A DNA stretch of 64,000 nucleotides from positions 62,001-126,000 of the forward strand of contig CAVPGV010000017.1 of the NCBI GenBank assembly GCA_963704075.1, written 5' to 3'. Below are positions 35,454 to 43,915 of this stretch, piece by piece. How positions within the stretch are numbered: the first letter of the stretch is position 1; every line of letters begins with the position of its first letter. The notes beneath the pieces are model-generated. The model was not told the origin of the DNA. It worked only from the letters and a program-made list of their open reading frames with translations, and did not search any database. Source of the DNA: JADKAV01 sp963704075 (GTDB lineage: Bacteria; Actinomycetota; Actinomycetes; S36-B12; UBA10799). The position numbers and the translations under genes are program-made.

Positions 35454-35634
35454 GCGGCGTCCTTCCTGCAATTGCTTCGGCGCATTGTGCGCCCGTCAGT
35501 ACGCCCTATACACGTGGCCCGAGGGCTCATCCGGGCCCCTGTTCGGCGTATGCCCAGACGCCCCCGGGGTATCAGAAGCAAGAGGCCGGGGCCGCAAAGC
35601 GTGGATCCCTGATACACCGACCGAGAGGGAGTTC

Positions 35635-36318
35635 ATGAGCGAGCTGACCGAGAAGATCAGCGACCGGACTGAGGAGTTGGGTTTGCCCGACTTCGTCGAC
35701 ACAGTTCGCGAGAAGGTGACGTCGCAGACCCAGGACGTGGTCGCGAGTGTGCAGGACTTCGTGGACTCCCAGGACCTTGGCCCCATCACGGAGGTCGCCG
35801 AGGACCTCGGCAGGCGCGCACGTGAGGTCGGGCAAGAGATCACCGATCGGGCACAGCGGGCCGGTAGTCGCCTCGGCCGCCAGCCGAGCCGCTGGGAGGT
35901 GTGGTTCGATTCGACGCCGCGCTTCATGCTGCTGGTGGCCGGTGCCGGCCTCACGGGGGCAGCCGCAGGTTGGCTGACCCGCGACCGTGCGACCAGCCTC
36001 GAGTCCAGCAGTCACCACGAGCCGACATCATCGAGAGGATCCGAGAGCATGAGCCCCCAGGACGAAAGCGACCCGCAGGAACACGCTCCGGATGAGCGCA
36101 CGCCGGCGGACGTCACCCCGGAACACCTCACCGGGGATCCCGTGGAAGCTGAGCCGGAACTGGCCAATGACTCCGGGCCTCTGGCGCAGCGGGCGCACGA
36201 CGCCCAATCGGCCTACCCCAGCAATGACCAGCCGGTTGTCGAGGCCGATGAGGACATGGCCGCGGAGGGGACCCGGATCGCTGAGGAACGCAAGAACACT
36301 GCTTCCGACTCCTCATGA
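35635..36318 (+). CDS. Single-pass membrane protein with acidic tail, 227 aa
   Basis: Residues 1-85 are an amphipathic helical region (SELTEKISDRTEELG, VREKVTSQTQDVVASVQDF) like the apolipoprotein-like membrane-coating helices of YtxH/phasin-type stress proteins. One membrane helix follows (FMLLVAGAGLTGAAAGWL, about 101-118). The remaining ~100 residues are disordered and Asp/Glu/Pro-rich. ATG 35635 has GAGGGA upstream. No enzymatic motif. It sits among other small stress-type genes. The 180 bases before it contain GGGTAT (35572-35577), a possible SigB/SigF -10 with no good -35. Confidence 0.6.
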   Translation: MSELTEKISDRTEELGLPDFVDTVREKVTSQTQDVVASVQDFVDSQDLGPITEVAEDLGRRAREVGQEITDRAQRAGSRLGRQPSRWEVWFDSTPRFMLLVAGAGLTGAAAGWLTRDRATSLESSSHHEPTSSRGSESMSPQDESDPQEHAPDERTPADVTPEHLTGDPVEAEPELANDSGPLAQRAHDAQSAYPSNDQPVVEADEDMAAEGTRIAEERKNTASDSS

Positions 36319-36323
36319 GGTGC

Positions 36324-36668
36324 CTACGGAGCTGCGACAGGGAGCCTGTCCATAGCGGCTGAGGACAGAAGCTCCAGCGCCGGCGGGTCCAGCCAGGTTT
36401 CACCGGATCGGTTCGGCGCAGTCGGGGCATTCAACACTCGGTTGCTGGTTAACGGCGACGGGCAACTGGTGATTCCGACGATGCCGAGGATCAGTCCGAT
36501 GAGACCCAGCGGCCCGAGGATTACCGTCAGCACGCTGAGCAGGGCGGAGAGCCCGAAGCCCACGTAGAACGCTGCTGCTGCCGACGTCTTCGCCTCCGAC
36601 CCGAGCTGCTGCACCGGTTGCGGGACAGCGGTCGCGCGAGTGGTTCCAGGTTACTGTTGGTAGGACAT
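36324..36668 (-). pseudogene. Small membrane protein gene with in-frame TAA and probable frameshift
   Basis: An AGGAG site precedes ATG 36668, which reads MSYQQ then TAA (36651-36653). The same frame continues PGTTRATAVPQPVQQLGSEA into two membrane helices (FYVGFGLSALLSVLTVIL; GPLGLIGLILGIVGI). CAA to TAA would explain the stop (MSYQQQPGTT). After the second helix the frame runs into Pro/Ser-rich sequence. A neighbouring frame reads VECPDCAEPIR then stops at 36400, matching the zinc-knuckle seen after such helices in actinobacterial proteins. So both a nonsense change and a second indel near 36450 are likely. GTG 36614 could still give a shortened product. Confidence 0.45.
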
Positions 36669-36790
36669 ACTCGCTCCTCTCAGTCGGGTGCCGCCCTTGA
36701 CCCCCGCTGCACCGGTCCATTCCGGTATGCCGTGACCGGATCCGGGCAATTGATCACGGAAATCCGCCGTCACACGAAGTCTTGGAGGTC

Positions 36791-37366
36791 ATGGTGAGTG
36801 CTGCCGAACACGCGACTGAGGATGTGTTGGACCTGTTGGCCGAAGAACATCGCGAAGCCGAACAGATGCTCGAGGAACTCAGCAGTCAGGACAAGCAGGA
36901 GCACGACCCCCGAGAACTGGCCGATCGGCTGACCGCCTCCTTGATCCGGCATTCCGTGGCCGAAGAGATGTACGTGTACCCGGCAATGCGCGAACACCTC
37001 GAGGACGGCGACGCCGCCGTCGAACACGACCTCTCCGAACACCAGGAACTCGAGGAACTGCTCAAGCGGCTCGAGGGTTTACACCCCGGTGACGAGCGGT
37101 GGTCCGAGGTCGTGGCCGCGCTACGGGAGACCCTCGCCGATCACATCGCCGACGAGGAGAATGACCACTTCCCGCGGTTGCGCTCCGAGGTGCCGGAAGA
37201 TGTTCTGATCGAGTTGCGGGACAAGGTTGAAATGGCCGAACAGGTCGCCCCGACCCGGCCGCATCCCAGCGCCCCGCACACTGAGTTGTTCCACAAGATC
37301 GTCGGCCCTGGTGTGGGCATGGTCGACCGTCTTCGGGATGCCCTCACGGGCCGGATGACCGGCTAG
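36791..37366 (+). CDS. Hemerythrin HHE-domain protein
   Basis: 191 residues. Iron-ligand pattern is intact: LLAEEHREAEQML, LIRHSVAEEMYVYPAMREH (HxxxEE), VEHDLSEHQELEELL and LADHIADEENDHFPRL. Such proteins bind O2, NO or H2O2 at a di-iron centre and act in oxidative or nitrosative stress. The last ~35 residues (RPHPSAPHTELFHKI) are a separate tail. ATG 36791 is preferred because GGAGG sits 5 bases before it. The antiporter gene starts two bases after its stop, so they are co-transcribed. Confidence 0.85.
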   Translation: MVSAAEHATEDVLDLLAEEHREAEQMLEELSSQDKQEHDPRELADRLTASLIRHSVAEEMYVYPAMREHLEDGDAAVEHDLSEHQELEELLKRLEGLHPGDERWSEVVAALRETLADHIADEENDHFPRLRSEVPEDVLIELRDKVEMAEQVAPTRPHPSAPHTELFHKIVGPGVGMVDRLRDALTGRMTG

Positions 37367-37368
37367 TC

Positions 37369-38610
37369 GTGGATTCCTTCGCGATCCCCGCCGGGTATGC
37401 GCTGGCGGGAATCGCCCTGTTGCTGGCGGCACTGCTCCCGAGGGTGCTGCAGCGGCTTCCATTGTCGCCGGCGATGCTGTTCGTGTTCGCGGGTCTGGTC
37501 GCGTCGTTCATCCCCGGCGGCGCGACGCTCGACCTGGTGAAGGACCGTGGCGTCATCGAGCACGCCACCGAGTTGTGCGTCATCGTCGCGCTGATGGGTG
37601 TGGGTCTGGCCCTGGACAGGCCCGTGAGCCTGCGCGGCTGGTCGAGTACCTGGCGGCTACTGGGCATCGGCATGCCGCTGTTCATCGGGGCGGCGGCGGT
37701 CCTGGCCTGGGGTCTCATCGGAATCCCGATCGCCGGGGCCTTGTTGCTCGGGGCGGTGATGGCGCCCACCGATCCGGTGCTGGCCTCGGAGGTGCAGGTA
37801 GGAGAGCCCACCGATGATCCGGGTAGTGAGGATGAGGTGAGGTTCGCGCTCAGTTCCGAGGCCGGCCTCAACGACGGGTTGGCGTTCCCGTTCGTCAACG
37901 CGGCCGTGCTGCTGGCGGGGGCGGCTTTCGTGCAGTGGGGCGGACGCTGGGTGGCCTGGGAACTGCTCGGCAAGATCGTGATCGGTGTGGTCGTCGGCTG
38001 GGCCATCGGACAGTTGCTCGCCCGGTTGGCGTTCCGCGCTCCCAACAGTGTGCGGTTCGCCGCGACGGCGGAGGCCGTGTTGGCCCTGTCGGGTGTGTTC
38101 CTGGCCTATGGTGTTGCGGAACTGGTCGGGGGTTACGGATTCCTCGCGGTCTTCTGCGCGGCTCTGGCCATCCGCAGTTGCGAACGTGGGCACGAGTACC
38201 ACAAGGTCCTGCACGAGTTCATCGGACAGATCGAGCGACTGCTCACGCTGGGTCTGCTGCTGCTCCTCGGGTATTTCGCCGTGGATCTGTTGAGTGCGCT
38301 GACCTGGCAGGCCGCGGTGTGGGGGCTGGTCGCCGTGCTCGCGGTGCGCCCGGTCACCGGCTGGTTGGCGATGCTCGGTTCGAACGTGAGGCCGGTGGAG
38401 GAGCGCAGCATCGCCTTCTTCGGGGTGCGGGGCATCGGGTCGTTCTACTACCTTGCTTACGCTCTCGGACAGGCCGCTTTCGTGCAGGCGGATCTGCTCT
38501 GGGCAACGGTGTCGTTCACCGTGCTCGTCTCAATCGTTGTGCACGGGGTGACTGCGTCGCCGGTGCTGCGCACTTTGGACCGGCGCCGCGGGCGGGAGGC
38601 GGGCGTCTGA
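37369..38610 (+). CDS. CPA1-type cation/proton antiporter
   Basis: 413 residues with about 12-13 membrane helices. Family markers: LALDRPVSLRGW, GAVMAPTDPVLASEVQVG (TDP core of the crossing helices), SSEAGLNDGLAFPFVNAAV with the conserved Asp of the ion site, FFGVRGIGSFYYLAYALG. It exchanges Na+ or K+ for H+ across the membrane. It lacks the long cytosolic C-terminus of many NhaP proteins. GTG start at 37369, coupled to the hemerythrin gene. Confidence 0.85.
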   Translation: MDSFAIPAGYALAGIALLLAALLPRVLQRLPLSPAMLFVFAGLVASFIPGGATLDLVKDRGVIEHATELCVIVALMGVGLALDRPVSLRGWSSTWRLLGIGMPLFIGAAAVLAWGLIGIPIAGALLLGAVMAPTDPVLASEVQVGEPTDDPGSEDEVRFALSSEAGLNDGLAFPFVNAAVLLAGAAFVQWGGRWVAWELLGKIVIGVVVGWAIGQLLARLAFRAPNSVRFAATAEAVLALSGVFLAYGVAELVGGYGFLAVFCAALAIRSCERGHEYHKVLHEFIGQIERLLTLGLLLLLGYFAVDLLSALTWQAAVWGLVAVLAVRPVTGWLAMLGSNVRPVEERSIAFFGVRGIGSFYYLAYALGQAAFVQADLLWATVSFTVLVSIVVHGVTASPVLRTLDRRRGREAGV

Positions 38611-38619
38611 CCGATTGCC

Positions 38620-39792
38620 TCAGTCCGAGCACCTTTCGAGGACCAGTCCGACGCCGAGCCCCGCGGCACCACTGACTCCTGCCACGCCGAACCGGCCCTC
38701 GCGGCGTTCCAGTTCGTCGAGGCAACCCCCCACCATGATCGCGCCCGTCGCTCCGAAGGCGTGACCCATCGCGATCGTGCCGCCGTTGGGGTTCATGCGT
38801 TCGGGGCCTGCATCGAGGTCGCGCCGGAAGCGAAGGCACAGTGCGGCGAACGCCTCGGCGAACTCGAAGACGTCGATGTCGCGCGGGGCCAGCCCTGCCC
38901 GTTCGATGGCCTGCTCCATCGCCTCCTGGCCAGCGGTGAGCATGATCACCGGGTCGCACGTGGCTGTCGCACTGCTGACGATCCGTGCCCGCGGACGAAG
39001 ACCCACCGCGTCGGCCTGCTCGCGGGTGCCGATCAGCAGCAGCGCCGCAGCATCGGCCATCTGTGGGGAGGTCCCAACCGTGTGCAGGTGCTCGATGCGT
39101 TCGAAGCGCTGCAGCACCAGTGCGTCGTCGTCGGGCCGGTCACCGAAGACCGGCGCCAGGCCGGACAGAGCCTCGGCCGAGAGCCCGGGCCGGATCAACT
39201 CGTCGCGCGCCAGGTCGTTCGTCTCGATGACGCTGTAGTCGAAGGCGCCGGATTCCCAGGCGGCATGGGCCTTCTCGTGGCTCTCCACGGCGTAGGCGTC
39301 GAGCTGATCGCGGGTGAACCCCTCCAGCGTCGCGTTCAGATCGGCCGCGATCCCCATGTGCACGGAGCCCACGGATTGCACCACCGACGGGTCGTTCCAC
39401 AGGGCGCCGCCGTCGCTGAAGATCGGCACCCTGGAGACGCTCTCCACGCCTCCGGCAATGAGCAGGCGGTAGTCCCCAGCCCGGACCCGGGCGGCGGCAG
39501 TGGCAACCGCATCGATCCCGGAGGCGCAGAAGCGGTTGAGCGTCACACCGGGGGTCGGCCAGCCGTTGAGCAGGTTGGCGGTCCGCGCGAGGTCGGCGCC
39601 CTGTTCACCGACTTGCGATGCCACTCCGAGGACCACGTCGTCGACCATGTCCGGGGCCAGTCCGGTGCGCTCGATCAGTTCCCGCTCGAGGCCCGTGACG
39701 AGGTCCAGAGCCGACAGGGAGTGCAGCCCCCCTTTCGGAGAAGCCTTCCCTCGAGGGGTCCGGATCCAATCCAGAATGAAGACGTCGGTCAC
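38620..39792 (-). CDS. Thiolase-family acyl-CoA acetyltransferase
   Basis: 390 residues, the usual thiolase length. The nucleophilic Cys is in LNRFCASGIDAVATAA and the catalytic His in GGTIAMGHAFGATGA. The C-terminal motif that carries the second Cys (CxGGG) reads VSGAAGLGVG here, so the proton-relay Cys is replaced by Ser. Thiolases make or split 3-ketoacyl-CoA. The loss of the second Cys may favour one direction or an SCP-x-like role. Divergent from a second thiolase-like gene 41 bases away, which suggests a joint regulator. Convergent with the antiporter. Confidence 0.82.
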   Translation of the reverse strand: MTDVFILDWIRTPRGKASPKGGLHSLSALDLVTGLERELIERTGLAPDMVDDVVLGVASQVGEQGADLARTANLLNGWPTPGVTLNRFCASGIDAVATAAARVRAGDYRLLIAGGVESVSRVPIFSDGGALWNDPSVVQSVGSVHMGIAADLNATLEGFTRDQLDAYAVESHEKAHAAWESGAFDYSVIETNDLARDELIRPGLSAEALSGLAPVFGDRPDDDALVLQRFERIEHLHTVGTSPQMADAAALLLIGTREQADAVGLRPRARIVSSATATCDPVIMLTAGQEAMEQAIERAGLAPRDIDVFEFAEAFAALCLRFRRDLDAGPERMNPNGGTIAMGHAFGATGAIMVGGCLDELERREGRFGVAGVSGAAGLGVGLVLERCSD

Positions 39793-39832
39793 GACTTCAG
39801 CCTAAGCGCTGTGGTGTCGCCCTTAGGCTGAG

Positions 39833-41023
39833 ATGGTGATCGGGATTCTAGGCGGGTATCAGACGGACTTCGCGCGCAACTGGACCAAGGAGGGCGGGGA
39901 CTTCGCCGCGATGTTCGGCGAAGTCGTGGCGGGAACACTGGAAGCGGCGCAGGTCGACGCCGCGGACGTCGGCGTGATCCATGTCGGCAATGCCTTCGGG
40001 CAACTGTTCACCGGACAAGGTCATCTCGGAGCCATGCCGGCCACCGTGGAACCCGCGCTTGCCGGGAAACCAGCCTCTCGGCACGAGGCAGCGTGTGCGT
40101 CCGGCGGCATCGCGTTGCTCGCGGCCATGGCCGATCTCGAGTCGGGGCGCTACGACGTCGCGCTGGTCCTCGGCGCCGAGCTTGAACGAACCGTGCCCGG
40201 CGATCTCGCCGCTGACCACATGGGTGCGGCCGCTTGGGTCGGACGTGACGCCCAGGGCGCGAAGTACGTGTGGCCGTGGTCGTTCAGTGCGCTGGCCGAC
40301 GAGTACGACCGGCGCTACGGCCTCGACGACGCGCACCTGCGAGCCATCGGGGAACTGAACTTGAGCAACGCCAAGCGCAATCCTTTCGCGCAGACCCGCA
40401 AATGGTCGTTCACCGGCGACTCGTTCGCCGCCGATGATGTCGCCAACCCGGTCGTCGAGGGACGTCTGCGGCGCAACGACTGCAGCCAGGTGACCGACGG
40501 GGCGGCCGGTCTGGTTCTGGTGTCAGAGCGCTTCGGCCGGGCGGCGCCCGCATACATCGAGGGCTGGGGACATCGCACCGTCGGCCTGCCGCTCGAAGCG
40601 AAGCTGGCCGGCACCGACGCCCTGGTGATGCCGCACGTCGCGGCGACCATCCGCGACGCCTTCGGGCGGGCCGGTCTGACCGGAGTGGACGACGTCGACG
40701 GGATCGAGACGCACGACTGTTTCACGCCCAGCCAGTACATGGCCATCGACCATTTCGGGATCACTGCTCCAGGGCGCAGTTGGGAGGCGGTGGAATCCGG
40801 GGACCTGTCCATCGGCGGACGAATCCCCATGAACCCCAGCGGAGGCCTGATCGGGGTGGGTCATCCGGTCGGTGCCAGCGGGGTCCGGATGGTCCTCGAC
40901 GCGCATCGGCAGGTCACGGGGGGCGCCGGCGACTACCAGGTTCCGGGGGCCCGGCGCTTCGCCACCTTGAACATCGGTGGCAGTACAGCCACAACGGTCA
41001 GTTTCGTCGTGGCAGGCTCGTAA
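39833..41023 (+). CDS. Thiolase-like protein (SCP-x/lipid-transfer type)
   Basis: 396 residues. Cys in RHEAACASGGIALLAAM corresponds to the thiolase nucleophile. GGLIGVGHPVGASGVRM holds the active His, and THDCFTPSQYMAIDHFG and the final LNIGGSTATTVSF follow the SCP-x thiolase pattern. Typical of acetyl-CoA acetyltransferases of sterol or long-chain degradation. ATG 39833 starts the conserved VIGILGGYQTDFAR; the ribosome site is weak. It is followed by the carotenoid oxygenase after 18 bases, so these two may be co-transcribed. Confidence 0.8.
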   Translation: MVIGILGGYQTDFARNWTKEGGDFAAMFGEVVAGTLEAAQVDAADVGVIHVGNAFGQLFTGQGHLGAMPATVEPALAGKPASRHEAACASGGIALLAAMADLESGRYDVALVLGAELERTVPGDLAADHMGAAAWVGRDAQGAKYVWPWSFSALADEYDRRYGLDDAHLRAIGELNLSNAKRNPFAQTRKWSFTGDSFAADDVANPVVEGRLRRNDCSQVTDGAAGLVLVSERFGRAAPAYIEGWGHRTVGLPLEAKLAGTDALVMPHVAATIRDAFGRAGLTGVDDVDGIETHDCFTPSQYMAIDHFGITAPGRSWEAVESGDLSIGGRIPMNPSGGLIGVGHPVGASGVRMVLDAHRQVTGGAGDYQVPGARRFATLNIGGSTATTVSFVVAGS

Positions 41024-41041
41024 TCGCCGTACCCTGGGCAC

Positions 41042-42514
41042 ATGGATATCGAGATCGTCGGCCGTTTGCTGAGCACCTTGCCCGAGGATGACGACCACCC
41101 GTACCGGACCGGACCCTGGCGGCCGCAGGACACCGAGTGGCGGGCCGATGACCTGGAGGTCGACGGTGAACTGCCGGCAGACCTCGACGGCGTCTACATG
41201 CGCAACACCGAGAACCCCGTGCATCCCGCGATCGGGCGGTACCACCCCTTCGACGGTGACGGCATGATCCACATGATCGGCTTCAAGGAGGGCCGGGCCT
41301 TCTACCGGAACAAGTTCGTGCGTACCGACGCGCTGTTGGCCGAGCAGCAGGAGGGCGGCCCGTTGTGGGCAGGCCTGGCCGAACGCCCCGACAAGGCCAA
41401 GCGGCCCGGCTGGGGGGCCCGGCACATGCTCAAGGACGCCTCGAGCACCGACGTCGTCGTGCACAACGGGTTCGCGTTGAGCAGCCACTTCGAATGCGGC
41501 GACGCCTACCGGATGGATCCGCTGACTCTCGACCCCCGGGGCAAGGCGGCGTGGACACCGCAGCGCGGGACTTCGGCGCACACCAAGGTCGACGAGCACA
41601 CCGACGAGTTGATGTTCTTCAACTACAGCATCGACGAGCCGTTCCTGAACTACGGCGTGGTCGACTCCACCGACAGCTTGGTCCATTATGAGCCGATCGA
41701 CCTGCCTGGTCCGCGCATCCCGCACGACATGGCGTTCACGCAGAACTACGCGATCCTCAACGACTGCCCCATGTTCTGGGAGCCGGCTCTGATGTCCAAG
41801 GGCGTGTATGCGCCGGTGTTCCACCGTGAGATCCCCCTGCGGCTCGGGGTTCTGCCCCGCCGTGGCACCAACGCCCAGATCCGCTGGTTCGATGCCGATC
41901 CGACCTACGTCCTGCATTGGGTCAACGCCTACGAGGACGGCGACGAGATCGTCCTCGACGGGTTCTTCCAGGACGACCCGCAGCCTGCGGTCTCCCCGGA
42001 CGCCACGTACTACGAGCGGCTGTCCCGGTTCATCTCGCTGGACGGGATGCAGACGCACCTGCACCGCTGGCGGCTCAACCTCGCGACCGGGCTGGTCAAG
42101 GAGGAACGGCTCAGCGACTCGATCACGGAGTTCGGGATGATCAACGGATTGCACGGGGGGCGTCCACACCGCTACGCGTACGCGGCGACCGCGGTGCCGG
42201 GCAGGTTCTTGTTCAACGGACTGGTGAAACACGACGTGGTGACCGGCGGGGAGGAGCAGTACGCCCTGCCCGAGGGGGTCTACTGCAGCGAGACGGCGAT
42301 GGCGCCCCGGGTGGGCAGTTCCGGCGAGGACGACGGCTATCTGGTGACGTTCACCATCGACATGGTCGAGGACCGTTCGCAAGCTCTGGTATTCGATGCG
42401 GCGCGTGTGGCGGACGGCCCGATTGCCCGCGTCACGCTGCCGGAGCGGATCAGCAGTGGGACCCATTCGACGTGGGCGCCGGGTTCGGCGCTGCCGGGGT
42501 GGGATGCGGCGTAG
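41042..42514 (+). CDS. Carotenoid/stilbene cleavage oxygenase (RPE65 family)
   Basis: 490 residues of the non-heme iron carotenoid-oxygenase family, a seven-bladed propeller with four His ligands. Likely ligand segments: SAHTKVDEHTDE, IPHDMAFTQNYAI, THLHRWRLNL, and the C-terminal GTHSTWAPG. Other family parts: FDGDGMIHMIGFKEGRA and MRNTENPVHPAIGRYHPF. It splits a double bond of carotenoids, apocarotenoids or lignin stilbenes using O2. Substrate cannot be told from sequence. Cytosolic. Confidence 0.88.
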   Translation: MDIEIVGRLLSTLPEDDDHPYRTGPWRPQDTEWRADDLEVDGELPADLDGVYMRNTENPVHPAIGRYHPFDGDGMIHMIGFKEGRAFYRNKFVRTDALLAEQQEGGPLWAGLAERPDKAKRPGWGARHMLKDASSTDVVVHNGFALSSHFECGDAYRMDPLTLDPRGKAAWTPQRGTSAHTKVDEHTDELMFFNYSIDEPFLNYGVVDSTDSLVHYEPIDLPGPRIPHDMAFTQNYAILNDCPMFWEPALMSKGVYAPVFHREIPLRLGVLPRRGTNAQIRWFDADPTYVLHWVNAYEDGDEIVLDGFFQDDPQPAVSPDATYYERLSRFISLDGMQTHLHRWRLNLATGLVKEERLSDSITEFGMINGLHGGRPHRYAYAATAVPGRFLFNGLVKHDVVTGGEEQYALPEGVYCSETAMAPRVGSSGEDDGYLVTFTIDMVEDRSQALVFDAARVADGPIARVTLPERISSGTHSTWAPGSALPGWDAA

Positions 42515-42536
42515 CGCTGGGACGACGAGCGCGGAG

Positions 42537-42628
42537 TTCCAACGGATCTGGGGTCGCCCGCGGTCGGCGGTAGGCCGGGCACGGCCTCGCACAGGCGTGA
42601 GAGTTGAGAAGTACGCAACTCCAACGGA
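42537..42628. repeat. Intergenic repeat element, copy 1 (CAGGCGTGAGAGTTG type)
   Basis: TCCAACGGAT occurs directly repeated at 42537-42546 and 42619-42628. Between them lies CAGGCGTGAGAGTTG at 42592-42606, whose exact 15-base complement occurs at 50313-50327. The region fills the gap between the oxygenase and the dipeptidase. Confidence 0.5.
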
Positions 42629-42658
42629 TGTATGACCCAACAGGCGCACAATGGGTAC

Positions 42659-43915
42659 ATGTGCGACACGTTCGTCAGCCTGCCCGACGCCACCCGGGAC
42701 GGGTCGGTGATCCTCGGCAAGAACAGTGACCGGGAACCCAACGAAGCCCACGAGCTGCTCGCGGTGCCGGCGACCGATCATGAGTCGTCCCGGGTTCGAA
42801 CCACCTACATCGAGATCGACCAGATCCCTCACACGAACGCCGTGATCCTGTCCAAGCCGTACTGGATCTGGGGCGCGGAGATGGGCGTCAACGAACACGG
42901 CGTATCCATCGGCAACGAGGCGGTCTTCACCAAAGCCAAGCGCGAGAGCACCCCCGGTCTGCTCGGCATGGACCTGCTGCGCCTCGGGCTCGAGCGGGCG
43001 AGCACCGCTGAGGAAGCGGTCGATGTCATCACGGTGCTGCTGACCAGGTACGGCCAGCACGGCCAAGCGGGCCACACCCACAAACTGCTCTACGACAACT
43101 CCTTCATCGTCGCCGACCGCGAACAGGCGTGGATCCTCGAGACGGTCGGGCGAGACTGGGCCGCGCAGCGGGTGCGCTCCACCGCATCGATCTCGAACGG
43201 GCTGACGCTAGGACGCGCGCAGCGAACGTCACCGGGCCTGACCGGAATCGCGGTGACCGACCGCTCCGACTTCCTCTATACGCGGTTCTCCGACTCGGCC
43301 GCCAGACAATGCCGGACCTCCGACGCACTGCAGGCCGACCGGGGGAACCTCGACGTACCCGCCGCGATGCGGTTGCTGCGCGACCACGGAGATGTCGAAT
43401 CCGGATGGACTCCGGCCAAAGGGATGACCGGGCAGACGGTTTGCGCCCACGCCGGGTTCGGGCCGATCCGAGTGGCCCAGTCGACCGGTTCGATGGTCTC
43501 CCACGTCACCGCCGACGACATCACCGTGTGGCTCACCGGAACCTCGGCGCCGTGCACGTCAGTGTTCAAACCCGTCTGGTTCGGCGCCGGGCTGCCTGAG
43601 CAACCGCGACCGGGCAAGCACTTCGATCCGGCGACGATGTGGTGGCGCCACGAACTGCTGCACCGCGCGACCCTGCGCAACTATCCCGAGCGAATCGCGG
43701 CATACGGCAAACTTCGCGACGACCTCGAAGCCGACTTCAGGCAGGGCGCACAGACCGCACAAGACCGCGCGGAGTACAGCAAGCAATGCTTCGAAGCCGC
43801 CGAAACCGCGGAACGGGAATGGCTCGACGCCGCCCGTGATGTACCCGCGGCCCACGTCCCTGCGCTCTACCGGCGGGCGTGGCAGAAGTGGGACGACCTA
43901 GCGGGGCTCGCATGA
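42659..43915 (+). CDS. C69-family (secernin-like) dipeptidase
   Basis: 418 residues, an N-terminal-nucleophile hydrolase. Cys2 in MCDTFVSLP would become the N-terminal nucleophile after Met removal. Following family motifs are GSVILGKNSDREPNEAHEL, WGAEMGVNEHGVSIGNEAVF, and LLGMDLLRLGLERA. It hydrolyses dipeptides or amide bonds. ATG 42659 is chosen because it places Cys at position 2; ATG 42632 would add nine residues. The stop overlaps the ATG of the aminotransferase (ATGA), so translation is coupled in a three-gene cassette. Confidence 0.82.
   Translation: MCDTFVSLPDATRDGSVILGKNSDREPNEAHELLAVPATDHESSRVRTTYIEIDQIPHTNAVILSKPYWIWGAEMGVNEHGVSIGNEAVFTKAKRESTPGLLGMDLLRLGLERASTAEEAVDVITVLLTRYGQHGQAGHTHKLLYDNSFIVADREQAWILETVGRDWAAQRVRSTASISNGLTLGRAQRTSPGLTGIAVTDRSDFLYTRFSDSAARQCRTSDALQADRGNLDVPAAMRLLRDHGDVESGWTPAKGMTGQTVCAHAGFGPIRVAQSTGSMVSHVTADDITVWLTGTSAPCTSVFKPVWFGAGLPEQPRPGKHFDPATMWWRHELLHRATLRNYPERIAAYGKLRDDLEADFRQGAQTAQDRAEYSKQCFEAAETAEREWLDAARDVPAAHVPALYRRAWQKWDDLAGLA

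Noticed and set aside
40523..43081. Very long open frame (852 codons) on the minus strand
   Set aside because: It is antisense to the carotenoid oxygenase, dipeptidase and thiolase-like genes, which have clear motifs. High GC makes antisense frames long. No domain is recognisable.
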